Shown: one piece after another, positions 22,864 through 33,334 of the stretch
Numbering within the stretch: position 1 is the stretch's first letter
Layout: every line of letters begins with the position of its first letter
Origin: Garcia nutans
Lineage: Eukaryota > Streptophyta > Magnoliopsida > Malpighiales > Euphorbiaceae
NCBI GenBank assembly: GCA_947685225.1
Contig: CANTUV010000014.1
Span: 2,976,001 to 3,040,000, forward strand
Direction of reading: 5' to 3'
DNA length: 64,000 nt
Notes under the pieces: generated by a model
Told to the model about the DNA's origin: nothing
Database searches by the model: none
What the model saw: only the letters and a program-made list of their open reading frames with translations
Made by a program: the position numbers and the translations under genes

Positions 22864-25088
22864 TCTTCAGTAGAATCTAAATTTGATTTAGACTATATTT
22901 AAAATTAAAAATTTCACTTTTTTTTTTGAAAAAAATAATGTAGTGGGTAATTGGTAATTGGGAAAGAGGGGACAGTGCTAATGAAGCGGGTAAGTGAAGA
23001 ATAATAGAGTTGAAAAGGAGAGAGAAAAATGAGAAAGGGGTCCCCTCTTTTGATGGAACAAGAATTGAGAGACATATACAGTGGTGGTGGGGTTTAGGAT
23101 TAGGAGATGCACGTGGGTATCTTAAAAGCTGCTACTTTGACCTCTCTCTCTTTGCTTGGGACTTGACACTGTCTGAAATTAAAAGGTGCCACCTTCTTCT
23201 TATGTGGCCTGCACCACAATAATATTCACTTCTCTTTTGCATTTGTAACTCCTGGAGAAATTCTTGCTCTTATTATTATTTATCTTTTAAATATTTATAA
23301 TCTCATATATTTAAAATAACAAATAAAATAATGCAATATCTCAATTTGATATTGCCTATGTTGTTATTTACATTTATACTGTAATTAATTAGGTAATCAT
23401 TAAAGTATAGTGTGATGATAAAAAATATATATTGTTTTTATCTAAATTTTGAATTTAAATCTTCTATATATTGTCCCATCATATGTGTAATTTATAAAAA
23501 AAAAACATTCAATTTACGTAGATATCTTAAAATACTCATCATTTTGCTTTCATTATAATAAAGGGCAATTTCATTTCTCCTCTACTTTGATATTTTGAAG
23601 TTTAATTAATTGGACTGACGAATGATTTCTCTATGGATATTACAGTAACTCGATTTGACATTGGTTATGCGTTGTTCATATCGTTACTCAATTTACATGT
23701 GCACCTCAAACTACTCATCTGTCCTATTGTTCTTTGGTATACTAAAAGCAATCTTTTTTTATACTTCTTGTTTTGTTCTCAATGAATATTCTAATGTTGA
23801 TTAAGCCAATGAATTTTTGAATATTCTCTAAATAATTCAAGAGTATTTACTCAGAGAAGTGATTCGTAAATATTCAAGTGATCCGTAAAGAATATTTCAA
23901 GAGTAAACTGAATTTTTCTTGTATTTATTAAGGCATAATAAATAATATATATATATTTATGGATATTACAGACACATGGGTGGCAGAGAAAATGTTGAAG
24001 GTGAGAATGAGAGTGAAGCTAAGAATGCAGAGTAAATCCAAAGGGCAAAAAGCAGAGGCAAAGGCTGGCCGATTAGAACAAAGAGTATAGTAAAGTCACT
24101 TCTTACGTGCAATTGCTTTTTGCTATGAAGATTGAAGAAGAAAGGCCGCATTCATACTATTTCTATTATTTGGATTCTTATTGCATCACTTTATCTTTAA
24201 CCGTACACATGGCACTGGCACACGTGAATGTGTGTTGTATTCCACTTGTCTCCACTTTTTAACTTATCTGTTTTTGACCGCTTCTCCCGCAACCAATATT
24301 TGCCAAAAGCCACTGCTTATGTTTAGGGGTTTTATTTATTTATTTTTTATTCTCAATTTTCTTAATCTCTAACTCTTTTCTTTATAGACAATTAATATGT
24401 GTTTTAGAGGTAATTAAATTTATTTAATTATTATGCTGATGCATGTTTGGTCGTAGACAAGCAAATCAGAAACAAGATTTATAAGATAACAAACTCTTTG
24501 CTTGTTTTCTTTTATAAATATTTATATATTAATCCTATAAAGTCCATTACAGTTTATTTATTTATATAATCCGAAATTAAGTAAGGTATAACTTTTTAAT
24601 ATGGATGGTGTTCAAAAAAAAAATTTTAAATGGAAAATAAAAACTATACTTCAGCTCTTTCAATTATGATACGATACATGAGATAAAGGTATTTTTCTAT
24701 TAAAAACGTTGTATGCGGATTTTTTTCAAATATTTTTAAAAAAATAAATTTATTTTAAAAATATTTATTTTTTAAAAAATTATAATTTTCATAATATCAT
24801 AATATATAAATTTTAAAAATTGTCATATTTATGACTTCGATTTTATTATAGTCTCAAAAACTTTTTTGATTTTGTTTCTAATGTTTGAATCAAATGCTTC
24901 TTTAATATATTATAATATGCTAAAATATGTTTTATTTTTAAAGATATATATTTAATATTTTAATCAATTAAAAAATATTTAATATATTAAAAATAATAAA
25001 ATATTTAAAAATTAAAAAAATGACGTATAGCATAATCTTTCAATTAGCGACTAAAATGGACATCCAATGATTAGTGGGCTACATCATA
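22864..25088. other. Intergenic DNA with no supported gene
   Basis: Two moderately complex stretches (about 22980-23230 and 23970-24310) lack any convincing reading frame or RNA signature. The rest is AT-rich. Confidence 0.45.
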
Positions 25089-25096
25089 CTTTATAA

Positions 25097-25538
25097 TAGG
25101 GATGGACATTTTCGATTCGGTTGACCTAACCAAATCGATTTGTAAAAACCGAATAAAAACCTATCAAATATATTAGTAACCAAAATTGAAATCGACAAAA
25201 GTAGAAACCGAGAAAAAATCGAAGCAAAAATTTTTGGTCAGTTTCGGTTCAGACCAAAAAAATTAATTTAGACAAAAAAAATTCTGTCGGTTTCGATTTA
25301 GACCAAAAAAATTAGTTTAGACCAAAAAATTCGGTTGGTTTCATTATAAACCAGCGGTTTTGGCTTAGACCAAAAAAATTTGGTCGGTTTTTGGTCGGTT
25401 TGGTTTTCTGAGCAATGAAACCGCTGGCCGACCGAATATTTTTTATTTGATGTAATTTAGAACCGAAAATCGAACCGACCAGTCGATTAACCGATTTTTC
25501 GGTCGGTTCGGTTTTTACGGTTTTTTTGTCCACCCCTA
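25097..25538. mobile_element. hAT-type MITE with perfect 8-bp target duplication
   Basis: This 442-bp non-coding element starts TAGGGATGGACA and ends TGTCCACCCCTA, so the ends are inverted repeats with one mismatch. It is flanked on both sides by the identical octamer CTTTATAA (25089-25096 and 25539-25546), the hAT signature. The interior repeats variants of TTTTTTGGTCxxAACCGA / TCGGTTxxGACCAAAAAA in both orientations, so a single strand could fold extensively. A 73-codon minus-strand frame inside is an artefact of this repetition. Confidence 0.88.
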
Positions 25539-25570
25539 CTTTATAATTTGAAAAAATAACCCCTCTACCG

Positions 25571-26078
25571 TATTTTTTTAAAATTTTTATTTTTTATTAG
25601 AGATATTTTAGTAATTTTATTATAAACTCATTATAAAATATGTGAAATTTATAAATTCATTGTAAACTAATTATAAATTCATTGTAAATTTTTTGTAAAC
25701 TAATAAAAATATGGTATTTTAGTAAATATTTTATAAATTCTGATATTTTGATAAATATTTCATAAATATAGTATATTTATAATTATTTTTATTTTTTTTA
25801 TATTTTTGTCAAAAGTTTTGTAAATTTTTTTTTAACTTTTGATAAAAATATAAAAAATTAAAAATAATTACAAATTTATCATATTTATAAAATATTTATC
25901 AAAATATTAAAATTTATAAAATATTTACTAAAATATTATATTTTTATTAGTTTATAAAAAATTTACAATAAATTTTTAATGAGTTTATAAATTTTATATA
26001 ATTTACAATAAATTTATTATAAGTTTATAATAAAATAATAAAATATTTTTGATAAAAAATAAAAAAATTTAAAAATTA
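25571..26078. repeat. Long AT-rich inverted repeat (palindrome), arms about 245 bp
   Basis: The left arm (about 25571-25816) is the reverse complement of the right arm (about 25833-26078), with scattered mismatches. The arms meet at GTCAAAAGTT / AACTTTTGAT around a loop of about 16 nt. Each arm matches the single-copy repeats near 5766-6018 and 35990-36230. The structure can therefore be read as two copies of one dispersed element joined head to head. Confidence 0.8.
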
Positions 26079-27418
26079 TTTTTTTAATTTAAATTAAATA
26101 TTTAAAGTGATTGGATAAGTTTTAAGTCAGGACAAAACCATAATAGCAGTTTTTAATTAATTTGTTCAATTTATATAATTTAAAGGAGCCTCTTTATTTC
26201 CCCTACTAGTTAAACTAATGTTAGTCAAATTAAGTCATAATGATTGACTTAGTTTATATGTAAATTTATTTGTTACTTTTATTATAGATATTTACATTAA
26301 GGTAAATAATGTATAAAAATTAATTTCTGATACACTGTCAATTTATTTATTTTTTAAAAAAAAGTAGATAACAAATATATAGCATTTTAAATTATATTTA
26401 CTAACTACTTATTATTTCTCTTGCAATTAAATTGCAAATTTAATCTTAAAATTTGTTCATACATGAGGGTTTTCCCTATCAAATGCATGAGACACAGGAA
26501 TCTTTAAAGTAAGTAGTTGAAAGATTTTGAGAGTTATAATAAGAGAATGAGTTGAAAGAATTTAAATGCTTGATCATCTAAATTCTAGTTATGGACTATT
26601 AGCCAGCAGCAGTTAAAAAAGATTATTGCAGGATTAGAAAAAAGTAGACACTTCAGGAAATTAACTCAGATACAGAAAATAAATTAAATAAATGAATGAA
26701 TAAAAATATAAAAATATAAGAAAAAAACTTACATAATTAGTCTGAGTTTAAGTTTCAATCAGAGCCAAATTAAAAAAAAATGAAAAAGAAAAAAACTGCA
26801 TTATTGAGGTATGCATATGCTCACCTGAAATTTAAAGTTTATTCAGTGCCAAGTTTAATGAACTTCTTTTTATAAGATATGCATATATTGGATGAATCAT
26901 TTTACCTCTGAAAAGATTCAAGATAATAAAGGAAGCTGTAGAAGATTTACTGATCAGCTTAACTTTGACCGTTAATTAATTGAGGTGGGCTATTGTCCAA
27001 AATGATGGCTATCAATCTTCAGTATTCACATGGCTATGTTCCTAGCATGCAAATCCTTATTAATTGGAGGAAAAGCAGGAATAGTTACAATTACAGTGAT
27101 GAAATCGTCTTCAAAACTGAATTTAAAGAACTAAAGAAATGATAACTTAAATACACAAATAATGATGATGAGATAAAAATAAAATGAAATTTTAATTAAT
27201 ATTATCAGATGTTTATACAAATACAAAATAATACGATAAGAAAAGTTATTGCCTAAAGCTAAACTGGAGTAATTAACTATAAAGGAGAACCTAGCCAGCA
27301 GCTAACAACAAAATTTGCTCCGAAAACATTATATATATATATATATATATATGGATTATCCCGCAGAAGCTATAAATTTATATATTTATATTTACAGTCG
27401 ACCATGGATGAATTAATA
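26079..27418. other. Intergenic DNA downstream of the DVL gene
   Basis: AT-rich sequence with no recognisable gene. The part nearest 27418 is presumably the 3' untranslated region of the minus-strand DVL gene, followed by an (AT)n tract at 27330-27351. Confidence 0.4.
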
Positions 27419-27562
27419 TTAATCATGCCAACAGAGAAGCATAACAACACATCTCCTGATAATGTAAAGGCGAGCCCTTTGCTGTCTAAGAACATCGCCA
27501 AATCCTTTGCTAGAAAGCCTTCTCTTTGATCCTCCCATGCTTGAATTGTTCATCAGCTTCAT
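27419..27562 (-). CDS. DVL: DVL/RTFL (ROTUNDIFOLIA FOUR-like) small peptide
   Basis: A complete 47-codon frame runs from ATG at 27562 to TAA at 27419. The C-terminal RTF domain is diagnostic: a serine/lysine-rich block RRLSSKGFGDVLRQQ followed by RARLYIIRRCVVMLLCWHD. An in-frame TGA upstream, with no ATG between, makes the first ATG the start; further in-frame ATGs follow at codons 4 and 9. Known for the family: these plant-specific, plasma-membrane-associated peptides restrict polar cell proliferation and alter organ shape when overexpressed. The variable N-terminus is very short here. A TATA box lies about 92 bp upstream. The gene stands alone, at least 5 kb from its nearest neighbour, and its frame is intact. 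No intron is needed, as usual for this family. Confidence 0.93.
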   Translation of the reverse strand: MKLMNNSSMGGSKRRLSSKGFGDVLRQQRARLYIIRRCVVMLLCWHD

Positions 27563-27652
27563 CTTTGTAGCAAGTAGTGATTGAGTGAATATTCAGAGAG
27601 TAGAAGTGAAAATGGAATGGAATATTATGAGGATGAGGAGCAGAGAGGAAGA

Positions 27653-27664
27653 GGGATTTTATAG
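27653..27664 (-). promoter_or_regulatory. TATA box of the DVL gene
   Basis: On the minus strand the sequence reads CCTATAAAATCC, about 92 bp before the DVL start codon. Just further upstream is a palindromic CCAACGTTGG (about 27707-27716) with an ACGT core, a possible but unproven bZIP-type site. Confidence 0.6.
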
Positions 27665-27892
27665 GAAGAGAGTGGTCCTTTGGCTTACGTTGGTCTTGTA
27701 AAGAGCCAACGTTGGACCATGAAAGGCCGTGCAGTGTCCCTTAACCTACCAGACTACCCTACCCCATCTGGACCCCACTTCCCCACTTGGTGGTCCCCCG
27801 GACGTTTTTATTTATGCTTTTATTTTAATATACCATTGAACTTTAAATTACTACTAACTTTTTTTCTTTTTTTTTACTACAAGGAGAACAAC

Positions 27893-28505
27893 CAACGGCG
27901 GAACCACAAGGGATCAGTGGCTCGGCTGACCCTTCCCCTATCCCTTTAATATATAAATATATATATAATTTTAAATATATAATTTTTTTATTATATATTA
28001 CATATAATTTTATAAAATAATATTATGCATATATAATTAATAATTTATATTTATTTAATATATCTTAAAATTATATATATAATTATATACTTTTAAATTA
28101 AAATTATTTAAATTATATAAATTAAAATTATATATATATAATTAAACCCTTTTATAAAATTATATACTTTTAATATATACTTTTTAATTATAAATATATA
28201 TATAATTATATTTATTATTAATTTTTTAAATATTAATTTTTTAATTTTTAATAAAATTTTATAAATAAATTATTAGATCCAAGAATTAAATAAAAATATA
28301 TGTAAAAAATTTAATAAATTTTTAGAATTTAATAAATAATAAAAAATTTTGATAGTAATTTATAACAAAAATTTAAATTTTATTATAACATTAAATATTT
28401 AATTTTATCTTTAATTCATCTGTAATTTAAAAAAAAAATAGATCCCCTTACTCAATTTCTGGTAAAAAATTACTCTCTTTATTCGGTTTCTGATTCTAGC
28501 CACGG
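27893..28505. mobile_element. Probable degenerate hAT-like element beside the DVL promoter
   Basis: A 10-bp direct repeat, GGAGAACAAC, occurs at 27883-27892 and 28504-28513 around an AT-rich 0.6-kb block. The left end (CAACGGCGGAACCACAAGG) and the reverse of the right end (CCGTGGCTAGAATC) are weakly related to each other and to the CAGxGGCGGAxCCA ends of the 2.48-kb hAT element. The duplication is longer than the 8 bp expected, so the true ends could shift by up to two bases. The interior has no coding frame. Confidence 0.5.
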
Positions 28506-28513
28506 AGAACAAC

Positions 28514-28985
28514 TTGAACTCATGACTTAAATGACAACTATTAATACAAACTGATATTCACTAAGATACATCTTCATGGTGAATTACTACTAATCTTTAG
28601 AATAGCATCAATGTGAACATGCTTTAATTAATTTAGTAAAAAATTACAATATATGTCAGTTTTTATATTTTTTTTCAAAAAGTATATTAATAATATATTA
28701 ATATATTTTTAATATATTAAGAGTTGAAAATTAATATTTAAAAAATTAAATATTTTTGAAAATGATTTTGTTTAGAGTATTTTAATGAAATTCCATTAAT
28801 TTAGTTCCTTGTGGAATACTATTATCACTACAATTTCCCAAATTATAATTAATCATGCTTGTTAATTTTATATAAATATATGTGTAATGTATGTGTATAT
28901 ATAAATATATGCATACACACATATATAATGAGAAGGAGTTAAGATTAATTCTTTCCTACTTGAATAAATTTATGAGGGGTGACTA
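28514..28985. other. AT-rich intergenic DNA
   Basis: No gene or bounded repeat seen. Confidence 0.4.
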
Positions 28986-28989
28986 AGTA

Positions 28990-29790
28990 AAATTCAGCAA
29001 ACAACTAATCAACAATCTGTCTCAAGATGCATACAATCAATCACACATAAACACAATAATTTTTAACGTGAAAAACCCTTCAATGTGAAAGATAAAAATT
29101 ACGAAATTTCTCTTGGTCCAAGTAAAAGAGTTTTACTATCAAAATCAATGTTTACAATAACTACAAGCTATTATAATAACCCTCAAGTAAAGTAGCAACA
29201 TCAAATCAACCAAATAACAAGAAATAAATAAGAGAATGGAGAAAAATCACCTAAAATAGCTATTGTTCATGCTAATAGATGAGCTTCGATTGTTCAAATT
29301 TGATCTCCATCGTCCGGATTAAAGAACAACAAATTCTAAATGTGTTCACCAAAGTTCAGCCAATCCGACTACAAATAACCGTTCGATAGTCGGAGAAAGT
29401 AAAATAGTCGCTGTTGCAGAAATACACGTAAACAGTAAACTTCGAGCTCCAAATACTGAAAATCTAACCGTCGAAAACTGATCTTCACCGTTCAAAATGA
29501 AGAACGATGAGTCCTCTAATTTCTGTTCAAATTTCAGCCTGATCGGAGTACATATGACAGTCTGTTTGCCAGAAAATCGAGAATACTCTGTTGACTTCTT
29601 TTGTAAAAAAAAAAAAAACTTTCTTTTCTCTTTTTCTCTTTTCTTCTTTGGTGGATGACACACTAACACCTCTCACATGCAACATAAAATTATTATAAAT
29701 GCTAAAATATTAATAACCTATTGGGCGAAAAGAAAATCAACTCAAATATTGAATTTTTACATAGAAAAAAAATCCAAAAATCTAACATAC
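28990..29790. repeat. Probable retroelement-derived segment
   Basis: The plus strand carries TTTTTAACGTGAAAAACCCTT followed by a 'gtgaaagataaaaattacg' type stretch and then moderately complex sequence. That resembles non-coding parts of plant LTR elements as I remember them. A minus-strand frame of 107 codons (29346-29669) has a phrase FSTVRFSVFGARSLLFTC that looks protein-like but was not recognised. No LTR pair, target duplication or pol motif was found, so this is a tentative call. Confidence 0.3.
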
Positions 29791-32700
29791 ACTCTAATTA
29801 AGAATGGGATAGAATTGTACCTTTTATTAAGTTATTTCTGATCACATTTTAAGTTAAATTAAATAATAAATTTTAATTTGATTAATATTTAATTGATTTA
29901 AATTATTTTGAATTTCATTTAGATTTGAACATGATGAATTAAATTTATGTTAATACATCCCATCAAATTTGCAGTCAAATCAAAATTACCACCTTTATTA
30001 TAATTTCAATGAAGTTAATTGATCATAATTTAAATTATTGAATGGACTAAAATTTTGAAACTTAATAAATAGTATTTATTTATTTCGTAATATTAAAAGA
30101 TCATGAAAAATATTTGCATGAACATGTATCAAAATCAAAAGATATTCCTTTTTTTAATAATAAATTAAAAAAAATGCAAAAATCTCCAAAAAGAATCTCC
30201 AATTCCCATAATGTTGAATTTAACCAGACAAGGAAAAATAAAAGTTAGTACATATCAAAGATTCCCATTATATTTTTACATTATCAATCTTGATAATTTT
30301 AATGCAACAGCTCAAAACCCAACTTATAAGTGATAGATTAATTAATTAATTAAGTTATACTTAACCAAAAAGCAATGCACTAGTTGCATGGTCGTCTTGT
30401 GTTCCTCGCATTTCACTGAGGACACCAACTTCCATTAAACCCCATATTCAACTAAACAATTAATTATGTTATTAATTAATATTTTAATCACTCTTTCAAC
30501 AATTTTAAGCTGTCAATATCGGTTTAGGAGCTTTTATATCAGTAAAAAAGAAATCAATTTGTTTTAAAGGCTGGACAAGATAATTAAGATGCTATTTGTA
30601 GTGTTTAGGCATAACACATGACCTTATAGTTTAGCTAGTTAATTGTTTGATTCTTTGATTTATTGGATCATATAGTATTTCTTAATATATATATTTTTTA
30701 TTTTTAAGATCTTTGATTCCAATTCAACAAGATTAAGTATTATTTTCCTTATATCATATGCTATATATATTAATTAATTAGTGGAATGTGGAATTCGTAG
30801 CTTTTTAACAGAGTTTCCACATCAAACCAACAGTAAAATCATAGAATGATCTTACATATATATTTTGTTGACATCTTTTTAATTGATTAGAGTTCTACTG
30901 ATTTAAATTCATAATCTCATATTTTTTAAGAAAAAAAAATTTAAGATTATTAACCTAAGCTCATTAATATAGTACTGATAATTTGTTAGATATTTGAAAA
31001 ATAGATTTAATTTAATGGGTGGTTACCATTATATTAGACACATACGTATAATTAAACATACATATATTCATAAATAGGAATAAGTTAATATAAATAGCCG
31101 ATCACGTCTAATTAACTTAATTACTTTGTTAAATCTCTAATTTGAATATTTTTATTTATTTTTTACCGTACGTGAGCGTTTTTCAGTGACAATAATAGAA
31201 GAGGAAATGACTACTACTCCGTCATATATAATCTAGAAATTGAGTATATTTTCAATAATTCATTATATAACATTTTAATTTCTTTAAAAATATATATATA
31301 ATTAAAAAAAGAAACAGAAGACTTATGAAGCATATATAAGAAATCTCTGATCATGTATTTAAATTTCAAATCATAAAAGCTTCTTTATACAAAGTGGCAA
31401 ACAATTATATATATATATATATAAGCTTTGAGAATTAAACTAATTAATTAAAGGGAAAAACAAGTAGTGAGGATTATTATATAATAATTAGACTATTTGT
31501 TAAAAAAATAATTAGACTGTAACGATGATTAATTATATAAAATTAATACACAATAATCGAAGTCTGAATTGAAATGTTATATAATTAAATTAAATTATAT
31601 ATGGTGGGTCTGCTCTATAGCATACACACAGAAATAATTAACTATAAGTAGGCTTGATAGTGCTCAACAAGAAGGTCAGAGTTGCACGTGAACTTCTCGT
31701 GGTTTACAACTGCTTTGCTTGTTAGTTGCAACATACTTACATCTAATATATTTTATTTATTTAATTATATTATATGCATTTTTTTTGTTATCTTACTTAG
31801 TTACTTCTATAAGCTTTTAAATCATTTAGTTTAATTAATTATTTAAACCGTCAACATATGTATTTGACTGTATATGTTTTTTCTTTTTTATTTGATTTGT
31901 AACTTCTCATCTGAAAATAATTCTAATATTATATATTAGTATTTTTCAAACAAACTATTATTGGTAGAGGTGGTTTCTGTAATACTATTACTCGATTAGC
32001 AATTCAGTTGTAACTTCAATTGCATGTTTAATTATGTTAAGATTTTGGTTTTTTTTTTTTGAGTTAATAGGAAGCCTATAAGAACCACATCAAATATTAA
32101 TTACTATCTTCGTTTCGTTGAAATCATCACTCTCAATTTATATACATCTATTAAAAACTCATTATTTTTTTAAATATTATGTAAAATTATTTTAAATTGA
32201 TTAAATTATTATTTATTAATTTATTAATACTATATACTCACTTTATTAATTAAATTATTAATGATGAAAATATAATTAAAAAAATTAATTAATTTTTTTT
32301 AATTTTATAAAATAATAATTTGAGATGGATAAAAATTTTTTTTATAAAAATATTAATTTTAGTGGAAGGAAAGAAGTATAATTTAATTACTGGATTAATT
32401 TAGCACGAAGAGATATTAATATTGTGACAGTGGCCTTGCTTAGCTGACTAATTAGCCAGCGGAGTTTTTGCTGTCCATCATATAAAAGCACATATTATAT
32501 GTACATATTACGCATGTTATAGATTACTCAATTATCAAATTAATTACTTGTCCTGTACTTAACTTGGCATGATTAAATTAAAACATCTCCATGACAAGAA
32601 AATACTATGTAATATTTAATGAAAGAAAAACAATTAAAAAATCAAAGGTAAAAAATATATAATGTGAAGTATAATTTTATCACATGCCAATAAGGTTGTA

Positions 32701-33334
32701 TCACATGAAAAAAAATCTTTATTGGGTTGCAAAGAAATAATACACACACACACATAAATATATAAGGGTGCAAATTATATAGTTAATGCCTTTATGGCTC
32801 TTTGATTGCATGGATAATATGCCTGCCAAAGGAATGTGGATCATTCTCATCTTTTCAAGATTTTATGTAGGCTTTAATTTTCTTTCTTTTTCTTTTTTTT
32901 AGGAAATAGGGCAGTGATAAATCTAGGTGACCTCTAAAATTAAAAATAATAATAATATTTATTAAAAATTATTAATTTTTTTAAATAGCTTTCATTGTCA
33001 TATATTTTAAATTATTAAATACTATTCTTTTTCTCTTGTTTGAAGTGAAAAAATATGATTTAGTTTCAGAAAAAGCACAACTAAATATTAATTGAGAAGC
33101 TATGGAGGACTTAAATTAGCTTTCTAGTGTAAAATTATACTAGTCAATTGAGGGAGCATACAAGTACGCGCAGTCAAAAGATTCCAGGTATTTTTCTGCA
33201 GAAATTCCAGCTAATTTCTTTCATCTTTAGAACATCATTTCTATACAATCAAGATAGTCAAATTATAATAATGGAGGCACAAAATTTACATAAAAGGACT
33301 AAATTAAGATATACTGTACATATATATGCATTTT
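29791..33334. other. AT-rich intergenic DNA
   Basis: No gene, RNA or bounded repeat could be supported. (AT)n tracts occur near 31406-31423, and an (AC)n tract near 32742-32753. Sequence close to 33334 is downstream of the STN7 relic on the minus strand. Confidence 0.45.

Noticed and set aside
29346..29669. 107-codon minus-strand frame as a protein-coding gene
   Set aside because: The N-terminal part is lysine/phenylalanine-rich from A/T runs and the context looks repeat-derived; no family recognised.
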